64,000 nucleotides of DNA from positions 10,092,106 to 10,156,105 of the forward strand of contig NC_045141.1 of the NCBI RefSeq assembly GCF_008831285.2. Reading direction: 5' to 3'. How positions within the stretch are numbered: position 1 is the first letter of the stretch; each line of letters opens with the position of its first letter. Position numbers and translations under genes: made by a program. A model generated the notes under the pieces. It ran no database searches, was not told where the DNA came from, and saw only the letters and a list, made by a program, of their open reading frames with translations. This stretch comes from Nymphaea colorata (lineage: Eukaryota; Streptophyta; Magnoliopsida; Nymphaeales; Nymphaeaceae). Below, in pieces: positions 11,526 to 23,694 of the stretch.

Positions 11526-13600
11526 TTTTGTTTCTTAATTGAGTACACTGCATTTAGTCATGGGCTTATTGGACATTTAGAACTCAGATATGTACAATAC
11601 CACCGATCAGGTGATCGACGTTACCAATCAGTCAGAATCGGCTGGATTGGGGCGAGAAAACACTTCCAATAAATGCTTCCATTGGTGGACCGAGAGTCGT
11701 TATTGTTTGTACTGGAAAGGCGTTGTGGTTGTTCATAATGAAGGGCCAAACCGGACACATAGTGTTGGATGTGTCCGTAATAAAGTGCCTTCATAGGACA
11801 TATTTGGTGTAGTGGACTCTGTTACATTACTCTGGACTCATGTTCCCCATGTGCAAGCATCATCAATCGCCTTCCCTTTCTTACCAGCTGTTCTTCCATT
11901 TTCTCTCCTGGACAAACCTGGTGGTGAGTCATTCACCATAACCTCACTGTCCAAACCAGCATTTGTTTGCTAGTTTTCATTCCATCCAAACAGCAAGAAT
12001 CCTGAATTTATTTTTTAATGGAGGAGAAACAATAAAACCTGATGAGGACTCACGGTTCTCCCCTTTGATTCTTTTTGTTATCAATTGATTCTCCATCTCC
12101 AGCTCTATCTTCTCGTTACCCACCAGCTGGTTGCTCTTCAAGTTACTCCCAATTGCTGGTCTCCTATAAATCAATTCATTCTAATATTTCTGGGTCTCTT
12201 TATTAACTCCTCATTTTTCCCAAATTTTTTTCTTATTCCCTCCTGGCCACTCCTTATCTCCTGACATAATGATAACCATCATTTCCTTTCACCCATCTTT
12301 CTTTGCCACAGCCTCTTGAGAAGAAACCACCAACTGATTAACTCTACACCGACTTGTCATATGAGTATATATTGCTTCGCAATGGGAGGAAATTTTAATA
12401 TTACTCATACAGTTGATTTCTTGAAGAACAATTTCTTCCTCTTCCAATGCTATGTGCACACAGATTCTGCAAGCCCATATTTGACATCGATTGAGTATGG
12501 ATGTCATCTTCCATCGGTTCTCCCTATAGCGTTTGTGCAATACTTGGACCTTCTTGTAGTTAGATGATTTTTTCTGTTTATTATAATTTAATGTGAGATA
12601 GCAAGGTGTATATCATTGTGGTTTTATGTTAATTTAAATGTCAAGACACTTATTTTTTCAAATAAGTTGATGGAACATTTGAAAATTTATGTAAACATAT
12701 GGGGATGAGAAGAAATACAAGATATTTGCACTGTTGATTAAGAGTAAACTTCTGTTAGTTAATAATAGCTTACGTATAATTATTAAGATGGAAAGACTAA
12801 AAGTACTTTCCATATAAACAAATCAATTAGCTCATTAATTTCCATTATCGGCCACTGTGACAACACCAAATAACATACATATGTGGTTAACTATGTCCCC
12901 CAGGTTGCTATGTTAAATCATAAAAGATTAAAATTGATGTTGCTTTAACTTAATTATAGAATTATTAGGCGAGAAAACATAGGAGCGTAAATGTTCGTTG
13001 AAAGGGTACTAATTATATATATATATTAGTTTACCATGGAACAACTGCGTAGTTTTTCTAATAACAAAAGTTGGGTACTTTTCTGAGTTGTCAGATGCTT
13101 TCTGGTGGTACTACGAATTCTTCATTCTGGATCTCGGACTCGATCTGATTGGACTTGGACCCAAATGTCTTTGTTGACCTGACCAACGTCATGAAGTATC
13201 ATTAATTTGGTTCTGCGAATGCACTTTGATTAGGTATGTAAATGGATTTACTAAGTTCAACTACTACATGACCTGATTTTGGATCCATTTTTTGGTGCAG
13301 AAATTTGGAGCAAACAGGTTTAGATTGTAATGCGCTTTCATAAGTGAATGAGAATGGGAGTCCAATGTTCCAGTGGGATCCAATAAAATGTTAATTGATA
13401 CGTATACATATGAATGTCGGATCTGAACTTGTTTTTAAATTAGGATAGGAGATAAAGACCCAACCATTTGTTTTCATAGCAGCTAGTGGAAGAACATTTA
13501 CTGTTTTACTCGCATTTTGCTGAAAGAAAGTGTTTCTAGCAGGGTGTTGGGAAACACAATAAAAAGTCAGAAGCAAAAGCAGATCCCTTGTTTTCCAAAT
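11526..13600. other. Spacer, no gene seen
   Basis: 11586-11645 loosely resembles the segment shared by 18424 and 55046. Short open frames at 12289-12567 exist on both strands over the same bases with no recognisable domain. 12570-13380 is AT-rich with no features I can support. Confidence 0.4.
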
Positions 13601-13625
13601 AAATGTAAGGATTGGTTTATTTTTG

Positions 13626-16600
13626 TCATTCTTCCACAGGGGAAGCCTTCCGTCGTATCGTTTTAAGCCTGGCGACCACCTCCTTCATGTCCATCTCTCA
13701 GTTGGTGATTTCCTTGAACAGGACAACCCTGTCTCCATGATCATGACAAGCATTTCATTTCAAAGAGTTTCTCAGTCATTTTGCTCCAGAAGACGGCCTT
13801 CTGCGACATGATCTGAAACGTTTCATGGTTATTTTGCTTCAGAAGTGACCATCTATGACATCTGAAATTGCAAGCGAAATGCTTCAGCCACCCACTGCCT
13901 CAAAGTAAAGTCCCCATCAAAACGTTCATCGGTAGGCTTTCTTGTGGTAAACACCTCAAGCAGAAGAATCCCATAGCTGTAGACATCTGCTTTGGTCGAC
14001 ACCTTTCCAGCGGCCCCGAATTCTAAGACATGATCATGGCAATATTAGGTAGACAATGCACATTGTCGTTAATGAGATGGTTTCAGAAATAAAGAAATCC
14101 ATGCAAAAAATTAGGACTAATTATTTTTTTTTATTTAATGGTTTACATAAACTCCATTTTTTGTTTCCATGCATTTATAAGGAGGAAGTGAAAATTTACT
14201 AAAGAAAGAAACATATTTAAAAGGGAAACTTGCTGGCATTTGTGTTGTGTTTGTGTGATGCACATCCCTGTTAATAATTTGGTTCATCACTATCTTAGTT
14301 GGATTCAGACTTGTATTTAAATGCAAAATTGCTAGTGATCATCCTCTTTCACTTATTAATCTGGTATTCCTTTTCATAATAAAAGTAGTTAGTTCCAACA
14401 GGTAGGTGAGCCAAAATTAAAGCATGATATTTGGAAATTATGGATGGTGATAAAATTTCCTCTCCATGGTAAGCTGGACAAAGTTGTCTAAGAAACAGTT
14501 CAAGCAATAACACTTGCCTATAACTGTGAAAAGCAAAGAATTTGTGACAGGACTAAGAGTTGTACCTGGCGCAATGTATCTGGTGGTTCCAAGGGTGCTT
14601 GTTGAGTTGAAGATTCGTGACCAACTAGCATCTTCGCAATGCCAAAGTCACCAACATGTGCTGTCATGTTCTCATCTAGAAGCACATTACTTGGCTTTAG
14701 ATCACAATGAATATAGTCTCCCAGCAACCATGGTGAAGATATTCTAGAGCACAAGCAACATCAATCATGATATCCAATCTTTGCAAGAGATTCAAGTGAT
14801 GGCCACCTGATAGACAGACTTCTAGTCCAAGGGGCATGCATTGAGAACTAAAGCATTGAAATCTGCACTTGAGCAAGATGTGATTCTAGTTTCGTGTCTA
14901 ATTTGGCACATCACATTGCATTCAATGTCAAAACTTTTTGATGCGCCATCAGATAACAAGTTTATGACCTTAACAGCCACCGTTGTTCCATCCATTAAAG
15001 TTCCTTTATACACTGAACCAAAGCTTCCACTCCCAAAAAATTTGCATCACTGAAGTTGTTTGTTGCTTGAGATAACATTCTGTGTTGATCACTGGGAGGT
15101 AATTCCATGAAATCTTTCAACCTCCTGATCAGTTTCTCCAACCCCCTCTTTCTATATTTTGCGACAACAATGAGAATCCAAACAATTAGTACAAGTGCAA
15201 AACCCACTCGCTAAAAAAATATCAACTCTGAGCATGTTGACATTATTGTGCTTCTTTGCTCCATCTGAACATACTGGCACATGGAATTTGGGGCTCCACA
15301 TAGTGCATAGTTCCCTAGGAATGACTCAGCAGAAAGGTTTGCAAACTTTCCACCACTTGGAATCTCTCCTTTCAATAGATTGAAGGACAAGTCCAAGACC
15401 TGGATGTGTTGAAGCTTCTCCAATGATTTTGGTATCTCACCGGAAAGCTTGTTATGGAAAGGTAAATAGTGTCAAGGTTTAGTATGTGACCAAGTTGTTC
15501 AGGAATGTTACCATCAAATGAGTTTTTGGAGAGATTCAAATATTCTAGAATTTGGAGCCTTGATATGGACACAGGCAGCTCTCCGCTCAATTGATTTACA
15601 GAGAAATCCATTTTGTCCACCGCAACCAAATTTCCCACATCTGAAGGCAGCTCACCAGTGAAAACGTAGTCATGCAAGTAAAGCCATATCAAATTCTTCA
15701 ACTCACAAAGGGCAGGAGGGATTCCTGGTGAGAAATTGTTTGAATTTAAATACAACTCGCAGATTCGTGAGATTGTTTATAGAGGTCGAGATTGGCCCAC
15801 TGAGTGCATTCATCTCCAAATAGAGATTATACATGCGAACCAACTGGTAAAGTGAGTCTGCAATTGAACCTTCAATGCATTGCCAGAAAGACCTAACTCA
15901 TGTAACCTGTTCATTGATCCTATATTTGGTGGAATGAGCCCATTTATTTTGTTGAATCTCAAATCTAAGGAAATTAACTTGGTCAAGTTGGCTAAGGGCA
16001 ATGGGATGGTACCTCCAATCAGATTAGAGGACAGGTCAAGTATCCACAAGTGGGTTAGGCTTCCCAACTCAGGAGGAATGGTGCCGGTGAGCCTATTACC
16101 ACGAATGTTTATGCCCTTGAGTTCTGACAAACTACCTAGCAACTGTGGGATGCTTCCATAGAATTGTTATCTCCTGCTGACAGTATTTGGAGACCTCGAC
16201 AATGGCTCAGTGTTTGTGGAATCAACCCCTCAAAATTGTTTTTTCTTATATAAAGATTTTCTAGCAGAGGGAGGCAAATAAAATCAACGAGAAGGTAACC
16301 ATGGAAACTGTCACTCGAGAGATCAAGAATCTGTAAGAAGGAGAGATTGCTGATGTATGGGGAGAGAGTACCTTCAAGTGCCTTTTCAGAGAGGTTCAGA
16401 GCAACTACCCTTTGTGAACCACGACTGCATGAAACTCCATTCCAGTCACAGAAAGATATGTTGGAATTCCAATTTGATAACACATTATAAGGGTCTCTAG
16501 TGACGAGGGATTTGAAAGACAGCAAAGTGAATTGATCAGTCACATTGCTTAGAAAAATAAGAGCTTAAGGCACCTCCATTTGGCCAAGGACCACAATCAA

Positions 16601-16663
16601 GGTGAAGGAGTAGAAACACAAAAGAAAGACGAGCTGCTGAGGTGACCAACCGTTGGTAGCCAT
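13626..16663 (-). pseudogene. LRR receptor-like kinase pseudogene C (LRR-XII type, non-RD)
   Basis: The ATG at 16663 opens a signal peptide (MATNGWSPQQLVFLLCFYSF), and a stop follows MEVP. The N-cap is at 16543-16400 (NVLSNWN, CDWNGVSC). LRRs run from about 16400 to 15420, then a membrane helix (FALVLIVWILIVV) near 15200-15160. Kinase exon 1 has [23 protein letters not shown] and the truncated activation segment [11 protein letters not shown] instead of HRD makes it a non-RD kinase, as in Xa21, FLS2 and EFR. The intron (14565-14023, GT-AG) sits after IAP, as usual for this family. Exon 2 (14022-13626) runs [18 protein letters not shown] to RLKTIRRKASPVEE and a stop. Lesions: frameshifts before the glycine-rich loop, before HCD and before the TLGTT segment, and in the exon 2 tail, plus small deletions. 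It would be a plasma-membrane pattern receptor if intact. Confidence 0.9.
14023..14565 (-). other. Kinase-domain intron of pseudogene C
   Basis: Minus-strand GTACAACTCT at 14565 after codons for GTTRYIAP, and ...GTCTTAG ending at 14023 before AATTCGGGG. Length 543 bases, against about 1.7 kb in gene B. Confidence 0.8.
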
Positions 16664-16689
16664 GCCTGTCCAATTTTCTATGCAGAAGA

Positions 16690-16930
16690 TGCATGAACAA
16701 GAACCAAGGTCACTAATTTATGTATAATTTATGTATAGATTCTCTTCTAGAAATTTTACTTATTTTCTTTTGCAAATTGCAGGAGTCTCAGGTCAACCAC
16801 TCTTGAATACGTTGCTTCATATTTCCAAATCCAGCGGCACAACTGATGATTGCATCAATGAGACCTTTTCTTGGTACCCATTATCTTATTTCATTTAATC
16901 ACTTCTCAACCCTATTCAATCAAACTCTTT
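16690..16930 (-). promoter_or_regulatory. 5' flank of pseudogene C
   Basis: Upstream region similar to the flank of gene A. Minus strand carries TATACATAAATTATACATAA near 16718-16738, a weak TATA-like region. The GCATCAATGAGACCTTTTCTTGG motif at 16852-16874 is the counterpart of CACATCAATGGGACTTTTTC in the dispersed units. Confidence 0.5.
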
Positions 16931-17263
16931 AGAAAATTTGCCTATGCTGGATAAAAGTTTATCAAGTACAGATCAACCTCTAGATTCCAACACCAAAGAG
17001 TTTATCTCTCAACCGTTTTCACCAATCAGACTATGTTATTCAATTAGCTTGAAATATTTGCTTGAGTCAGCAGGTTCATTCAAATCTATGCTAAATCAAT
17101 TTGATCCAGTTTACATGTTTTCTTTTTTCAAACCATGTTTTTTATTAGCTCTTATATATTCTTTATTTATTTTCCAATAAAATCTGTTTTTTAATATTTT
17201 ATGACAATTGACACATTGAACCGGCTGATTTACTTCCACAGATCTTCTTTGTCCTCAAGCCTG
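16931..17263. other. Spacer, no gene seen
   Basis: AT-rich; the open frame at 16938-17180 has no recognisable domain and ends in a hydrophobic low-complexity stretch. Confidence 0.4.
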
Positions 17264-17890
17264 TGATTATCAAATTGTTGGAAGACTCAAGTCTAAGAGC
17301 AAAGAAAGGGAAATCGTTTGTCATTTCCACACTCAGCTCCTTTGGCACGGCTGATAACATCAATGGGACCTTTTCTTGAATTGGGTGGTCCACCAAATTG
17401 GCAGTGTATATTGTTGACTCGATTCTGAAACTGGTTTTAATGATTAAGATACACAATTTAATTGAGGTGCTAAGCAATATATTTACTTGAGGTGCTAAAA
17501 AATGTTATCACCATGAATAATTATCGAGCTGCTTTTGTATCTTCTTTTCCAGAATTTATTCAGGGTTTTTTTTTTGTTAAATTCAAGTTGTTGGAAGAGT
17601 CCTAAGTATGGTGCTCATAAAAAGTAAGTGATATCGCTTGTTGTTTTCCACACTCGGTGTCTACAGCACGGCAGCAGATCACATCAATGGGACTTTTTCT
17701 AATTCCACATCCATCACCTTGCTTGGCATGCAAAATTACATCAACAAGACTTTTTCTTCACAACCCTTAACAACATATTTCCAATGTCTTGTCCTCTTCC
17801 CTTCTTGCCTTCTCTTATCTTCTTGCCAGTTTTCTAACTTTTTTTTGGGGTTTCAAACGAACAGCCTACACTCCATTTAGTAGACCGGGC
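17264..17890. repeat. Receptor-gene flank repeat, units 7 (partial) and 8
   Basis: 17275-17375 is a partial unit (GTTGGAAGACTCAAGTCTAAG, TCATTTCCACACTCAG, ACATCAATGGGACC). 17451-17860 is a complete unit and is the best single-copy match to the foldback arm at 1-250, including AGTGATATCGCTTGTTGTTT and the ACAACCCTTAACAAC block. Confidence 0.7.
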
Positions 17891-17897
17891 CCGTTGG

Positions 17898-18400
17898 TAA
17901 GGCTGCACACGACGTCTCGAGTAGGCTCAACAAACTTGAGCTCAAGCTCAAGCTTGGTTGAAACTCGAGTCGAACTCCTTATAGCAAGCTCGAGCTTGAC
18001 TCGACTACATAAAATCAAGCTCGACATCGACTCGTTCAACCAATTTAACTCATTTAGGCATTAGCTCATGTAAGCATTAACTCGTTTAACTAGTGTAAGT
18101 GTTAAGGTCGTGTAATAGTTCAGCTCGTGTAGCTTGTAAAATTTTTTTTTTACCCTCAAAGTTTAAACCAGTGATGCAGTGAACTGGTTTTCGCAATATT
18201 ATATTGAATACTGGTGTGAATCGAGTCGAATCGAGTATAAACGAGTCAAGTTCCTAAAACTCAAACTCAACTCATTTATCGTTTCAAGTATATTTGTAAG
18301 CTCGAACTCGACTCATTTATAACGGAGTCAAGCACAAGCTGAGTTTTTTATAGTGGGTTTAAGTTGAGCCCGAGTTGGCTCGGCTCGTTGTGCAGCCCTA
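17898..18400. mobile_element. hAT-like MITE (GAGCTCGAG type)
   Basis: TAAGGCTGCACACGA start and TCGTTGTGCAGCCCTA end form terminal inverted repeats. The interior shares CCAGTGATGCAGTGAACTGG with the palindromic core of the element at 262-971, but in one orientation only. Flanking 8-mers CCCGTTGG / CATGTTTG match at 5 of 8. Confidence 0.65.
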
Positions 18401-18423
18401 CATGTTTGTATTTACAATAGAGC

Positions 18424-18525
18424 TATTACCAAAGATCAGACCATCGATATTGGTGTTATCAGAATCAGCCCGATTCGGTTTGTGGCTCCCCATATTGCAC
18501 TAATCAAGCAATATTTTCATGAATG
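18424..18525. repeat. Repeat shared with 55046-55140
   Basis: Both contain GATCAGA...ATCGAT, GTGTTA, AGAATCAGCCC, ATCGGTT/TTCGGTT, CATATTGCACTAA and CAACATTTTCATG-like words in the same order. Probably a fragment of a transposon family; the type is not recognised. Confidence 0.6.
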
Positions 18526-18976
18526 ACAAGAACCACAACTTACATATAGGTTATGATTGATGACAACCAAAATTAGGTAGTAAAAATAATATAAAAAACA
18601 CAACTTTTTTTTTTGAAAAAACAGTGATAAAACATGAAAAATAAGTCCACTAAATAAAACAGCAGAAAAATAGTCTTTTTTGAAAAAATATGAAAATAAA
18701 AAAGGTGGTTTTCCGTTTTTCGCATTTTTCTAAATGTCAAATTGCTTGTTCCCATTCTGTAATTTTTAGTTGTTGCTTATCTTGCCTTATCACTAACACA
18801 TTTATCTCATTTATCTTATTTCCCATTTTGTAATTTTCAATTTTTTTTAAAGTTAACAATAGAAATGCTAGTTCTTTTTTATAAAACATGTTTCACTTCA
18901 TATTCGGCATAGTAATAAGCTGATCAACTTGTTGAAAGCATGCAAATTTAAACAATCGAAGAAACGAAGGAAAATT
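18526..18976. repeat. AT-rich spacer and short piece of segmental duplication
   Basis: 18862-18975 matches 1232-1345 and 8610-8725 (GAAATGCTAGTTCTTTTT, GTTTCACTTC, GGCATAGTAATAAGC). The homology stops at about 18975 where a 3.2-kb block begins. Confidence 0.6.
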
Positions 18977-19537
18977 TGGTAGTAGATTTGAGATTTTACT
19001 CTAATTCGGTTACCACCTAGTTAGAGTTCCATCTCATCTTGCTTAAGTTCTTTTGGAGAGGTGTTTGTGATCATAAATGACATTAAGTGGGTGAAAATGC
19101 ATGAATGCATTGATCCTATATGATTGAAAAGAAAAATCATTCATTCCTACCATAACATTCATGTAAGAGCATTCCTACCATAACATTCCTCGAAGATTTT
19201 TGTTTTGATAAATATCATATATAAGAAGAAAAAGTTTTTGAAAATAGATTGGGGTTGTAAACCATCAAACATAAATCCAATATTGGGTTATTACTTGATT
19301 TTTGGTCTTAGTGAAGTAGGTAAATAAAAGATCATGAGAAAATGTTTAAAGAAAGAGAGGATATGCAACATTCTTATAAAAAGAAAGAGAGAGAGAGAAA
19401 AAAAAATACTTCAAAGATCATTAGATGAAAGATTTTGAAATAAAAGAAGATATATATTCTCCATATGTATGTATACGTATTTGTATAAGCTTTTAAAAAT
19501 GAATTCTTAACTTAAATAGAGAGGGAAAGAAAAAGAT

Positions 19538-19725
19538 ATATATATATATATAAGAAATTTGTAGGATAAACATTTATCTTGAAAAGATGAACAAAAGGTT
19601 CTAGGAAGAGAAAATAGAACACACATATATATATATATACATAAGAAATTTGTAGGATAAACATTTATCTTGAAAAGATGAACAAAAGGTTCTAGGAAGA
19701 AAAAATAGAACACATGTATATATGC
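19538..19725. repeat. Tandem duplication of about 105 bp
   Basis: AAGAAATTTGTAGGATAAAC, ATTTATCTTGAAAAGATGAA and CAAAAGGTTCTAGGAAGA occur twice in succession, each flanked by TATATA stretches. Confidence 0.85.
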
Positions 19726-20060
19726 ATTCATATGTATATGAAAATTTGTAAAATAAAGTGTGGAAACATAAAAAGAGAAAATAAGGAAACTACACGCAAT
19801 GACATGAGAATGTATTTTTAACATGTCCATATTCGTGAAGGTTCCCTCAGGTTGGACAAGTTTTAACCTCAAAAATTAATATAAAGATTAGATAATAGAA
19901 CCCCAAACCACAATCTCATTCTCATCATACATTCACATATAAAGGGAAAACCAAGCAACTGTACATGGGTAATACATAGGCAATATTCAAGCAAAAAAAG
20001 AGAGAGAGGATGATGAAAAGGGAAAGATTCAACTAGGAAGGAGGGCATGATGTAACTATG

Positions 20061-21065
20061 AAATGAAGGATCATCTCATCTTTTCATGCTCCCGGTACAC
20101 TTGAGCATAACCTCTTGTCCCTAAGAAGAGATTGAGTGTTATCTCCTTTGGTCATGGGGAGGTAAAGATAAAAGAAAATGAAGAACGAAAAACAATGTTA
20201 TATTCAATAAAAGAGACAACATGATTCAAACATGAAATGAAAGATCATCTCATCTTTTCATGCTCCCGGTGCACTTGAGCATAGCCTTTTGTCTCTAAAA
20301 AGAGGTTGAGTGCTATCTCCTTTGGCCATGGGGAGATCAAGAGGAGAAGAAAATAAAGAAATAAAGACAATGCTTTGTTCAATATAAGAGAAAACATGAT
20401 TCAATCACAAAATGAAAGATCATATCATCTTTCACTTGAGCATAGCCTGTTGTTTCTAAAAAGAGGTTGAGTGTTATCTTCTTTGGCCATGGAGGGATGA
20501 AGATGAGAAGAAAATAAAGAAAGAAAGACAATGCTATATTCAATAAAAGAGAAAGCATGATTCAATATTGAAATGAAAGATCATCTCATCTTCCCATGCT
20601 CTCGGTGCACTTGAGTATAGCCTCTTGTCTCTAAAAAGGGATTGTGTGCCATCTCCTTTGGCCATGGGGAGATGAGGATGAGAAGAAAATAAAGAAAGAA
20701 AGATAATGGTATATTCAATAAAAGAGAAAACATAATTCAATCACGAAATGAAAGATCATCTCATCTTTCCATGCTACTGGTGCACTTGAGCATAGCCTCT
20801 TGTCTCTAAAAGGAGGTTGAGTGCTATATCCTATGCCCATGGGGAGAAGAATGAGAAGAAAATAAAGAAAGAAAGACAATGCTCTATTTAATAAAAGAGA
20901 AAAAATGATTAAATCATGAAATGAAAGATCATCTCATTTTTTCATGCTCCAGGTGAACTTGAGCATAGCCTCTTGTCTCTAAACAGAGGTTGAGTGCTAT
21001 CTCCTTTGGCCATGGGGAGATGAAGAAGAAAGAAAATGAAGGAAAAATGAGAGGGATGATGATTA
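20061..21065. repeat. Six-copy tandem repeat, unit about 173 bp
   Basis: Units begin near 20061, 20237, 20409, 20571, 20746 and 20920 with GAAATGAAAGATCATCTCAT, and contain TGCACTTGAGCATAGCCTCT, TATCTCCTTTGGCCATGGGG and GAAAATAAAGAAAGAAAGAC. The third unit lacks about 15 bases (CATGCTCCCGGTGCA part). The sixth diverges after the CCATGGGGAGATG segment. Not coding. Confidence 0.9.
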
Positions 21066-21310
21066 TATACCTCTAATGAGAAATGACCTAGGGAAGTTGA
21101 ACACCTTCACTTGAAGATCCATTTGAGTGAAGCTCCAAGATGATGCCTCCAAGAGAGTTTTAGCTTGCTCCAAGTTGGAGAGGAAGAGGAGAAATGGAAA
21201 GAGGAAGAGAGAGAGAGAGAAAGCTCAAGAGAAACTGTAAGTCTTCAAGTGAGAATACTCTAAAGTTTCTCCCAAGGGCCAACTCTTACCCAAGAGGGAA
21301 GATTGTGGGG

Positions 21311-21319
21311 TATTTATAG
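21311..21319 (-). promoter_or_regulatory. TATA box, minus strand, in LTR-like block
   Basis: CTATAAATA on the minus strand with a CT-rich leader about 80-130 bases downstream. Typical of an LTR or gene promoter. Confidence 0.5.
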
Positions 21320-22203
21320 AGGATTTTGGAGCCCAAACCCAAATTTTGAACTTTTTTTGAATTTTTTAAAATTTTCATCCAAATTTCACATAATTTTGAA
21401 TTATTTTGAAAAGGAAATGGTTTGAAATGAGTATTTACATGCCATTAGGCCTGTAAAAACATTTTTAAAAGTGAGCTGGGTCTTTGCCCACCCAAAAAGA
21501 CCAAAACCACCCCCTAAAGGGTGGTTTTTGGTCAAAAAGGTGAGGTGAAAGGGGGAGACAACAGCGCCCGGATACAACAGCATCGAGCACTGTCGCGCCT
21601 GGGGTGTAGTTGCCCGACCGCATGGTCGGCTGACGAGAACACGCCACACGACCGCACAATCGTGCATGGTCACACTACTGTGACAGCCCCCGCCCGCGCG
21701 CGTGCGTTGCGCGACGCGTTATTGCTCAATTGCGCGCGCATCACTCTTTTATGTGCGTGTGTGCACATTTCACGATGCATGATCGCTCGACTGCACGTCC
21801 CTGGATGCGCAAAAATGGAAAGTTTTTTTTTTTAATTTATATTTAAAAAATGATAAAATAAATAAATGTCATTCATAAAATAAAATTATTGAAATGGTTC
21901 TTTTTTTTTGTTACAAATGCGTGGTTGACTCCATTTTGAGCGATTCCAAACTTGCTCCAAATCCGATTTGGTTTAGTCAATTGTCGACTCGTGCGAGCGT
22001 GCGACTTGGGTTTAAAAACACATTTTGGCGAGAGAAATGAGCTTTTAAAACAAAGGGAAGGCCTATGTAAGCGCGATGCTCAAATTTTGTCATTTCAAAT
22101 GCGATTCGAATTTTGGATCTGAAATGCTCGATTTGGATCTGAACTTGGATTTTGCATCCATTTTGGATCTTCAAAAATTTTGGAAAAATTTGAGGTGATT
22201 TCA

Positions 22204-23250
22204 GGTATGATGTAGGAAGAAGCAGAAGAGAGGATACAAAAGAATGACGAATGAAATCATAATCTAAGCCGACCCTGAAACAGAGCCTCAGGGGGTTGAT
22301 CACATTCCCAGTCAACCTTACAGGGAATCGATTTACAAAAAGGCTTGATCACATCCTTACGAAGACTATATGGTGAACTCCTCTTGTAACATCAACACTT
22401 TGTACTGCAAAAGAGATGTATCGACATGCAAGGTGAAAAATAGTGAGAGCATTACCTTGAGGTTTCTTTTAATAACAGGTCAGAGGCCTACTATCTATCA
22501 GATCTATTTCTTGAGAGCAGTAGCATGAAAAACACAAGTTAGTACTCCATATCAAGGCCATGGTGCTGGCTCCGAGCAGTGGTAGAGTCATAAATTTTTG
22601 TCTTTAAACTTCAACCTTTAAGGAGCACAATAAATTTAAATTTCAATCTTTAAGGGGCATCCATATGCAATTAAAACAAATTTGATGAGCCGGGGTACCC
22701 ACACCAGATACAACATTGCCACTGGATCAGAGCCCAATTGGAAATCTTCTCTTTAATTTGGTAGTTTATTATAGCTTCCTGGATGAATGGTCCCAAAATG
22801 CACCTTTGAGACACTTTTATCCAGCATATGAGGGTGTAAGCAAATGCCAAAATGAACGTCTATGGCACACCAATACGGATCGGACCAAAGTTATTACGTA
22901 CGCAAATACCTTGTCCTAGATGGGGTATTGAAGACACCCAATCCAACCTAAACAAACAATAGATGGAATGGATGAAGTTCAGAAAATAAAATATCTCTCA
23001 AACAAACCCATGACCAAGTCTAAATTTTGTTTTTAGAACATCTGGTGTAAACAAACAATCCAAGAACCGACTGCCACAGGCCATAATGTTTTATAAATGT
23101 TTACAAAAGCTAATTGATTTTTTTTTTCCTAAAATTTCAACGATTAAGTTTACATTTCTCTATACAGGTGCGAATCATTAACACTTGCTCATGCCGTGAG
23201 AACTTTCACTGAACATGCACCTCACACCACTTTTGCATACACTTGATACA
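22204..23250. repeat. Segmental duplication, copy 3
   Basis: 22204-22320 matches 1811-1935, 22540-23050 matches 1960-2500 and 23170-23250 matches 2640-2705. 22320-22540 is an extra segment not present in copy 1. Confidence 0.75.
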
Positions 23251-23254
23251 CTTG

Positions 23255-23610
23255 TAGGGTTATATATGAGCCAAGTAAAAAATGAGCTCGTTCAGCTTGG
23301 CTCAAGCTCGAGTTTAGCTGTACAAAGTCATCTTGAACTCGATACGATAGACCAAGCCACAGCTCAAGCTCGACTCATTTAAGCTTGTTTACCAACTCAT
23401 CATTTGACTGATTTCTTTCTTTGGTTTAATGTTTTAAAATTACAAAAAAATAAAAAAAACCTAGATAAATGGCTTACTCAAGTTTAATAAAATCAAGTTT
23501 ATGTAACTTGAACTCGACCTGTTTACAATTACGAGTTTTGAGTTAAGCTCAAGCTTAACAGATTAAATTCAAGTCGAGCTTGAGTTGGCTTGACTTATTT
23601 TAGAACTCTA
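23255..23610. mobile_element. hAT-like MITE (copy in duplication 3)
   Basis: Same element and same flanks as 2708-3058. Flanking 8-mers TACACTTG / TCTACTTG match at 6 of 8. Confidence 0.75.
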
Positions 23611-23694
23611 TCTACTTGACACACACAAATGGACTCGTCCCCTATTTATAATGGTGAACATGTCAGCTGGGGTGGGGAAGCTTTGACCTGAGGA

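Larger units (their letters stand above)
18977..22203 (-). mobile_element. Probable LTR-like block (retroelement remnant), minus strand
   Basis: Non-coding block lying between two pieces of the segmental duplication (which resume at 22204), so it looks inserted. On the minus strand it has a TATA box (21319-21311) followed by pyrimidine-rich leader-like sequence and the tandem repeat. A GC-rich patch lies upstream (21540-21810). Plus-strand ends TG...CA are possible at 18977 and 22203, but no target duplication is visible. 49200-50350 looks like a diverged relative. The LTR assignment is inference. Confidence 0.45.

Noticed and set aside
12289-12567. Two overlapping 83-codon frames on opposite strands
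   Set aside because: Neither has recognisable motifs or codon character, and they are mirror shadows of each other.
17789-18064. Serine-rich and Glu-Leu-rich frames over the MITEs (also 2949-3140 and 62908-63099)
   Set aside because: They arise from GAGCTCGAG-type repeats read in three frames, not from genes.
20061-21065. CRISPR-like appearance of regularly spaced repeats
   Set aside because: The units are contiguous 173-bp tandem copies without distinct spacers, in a plant genome.
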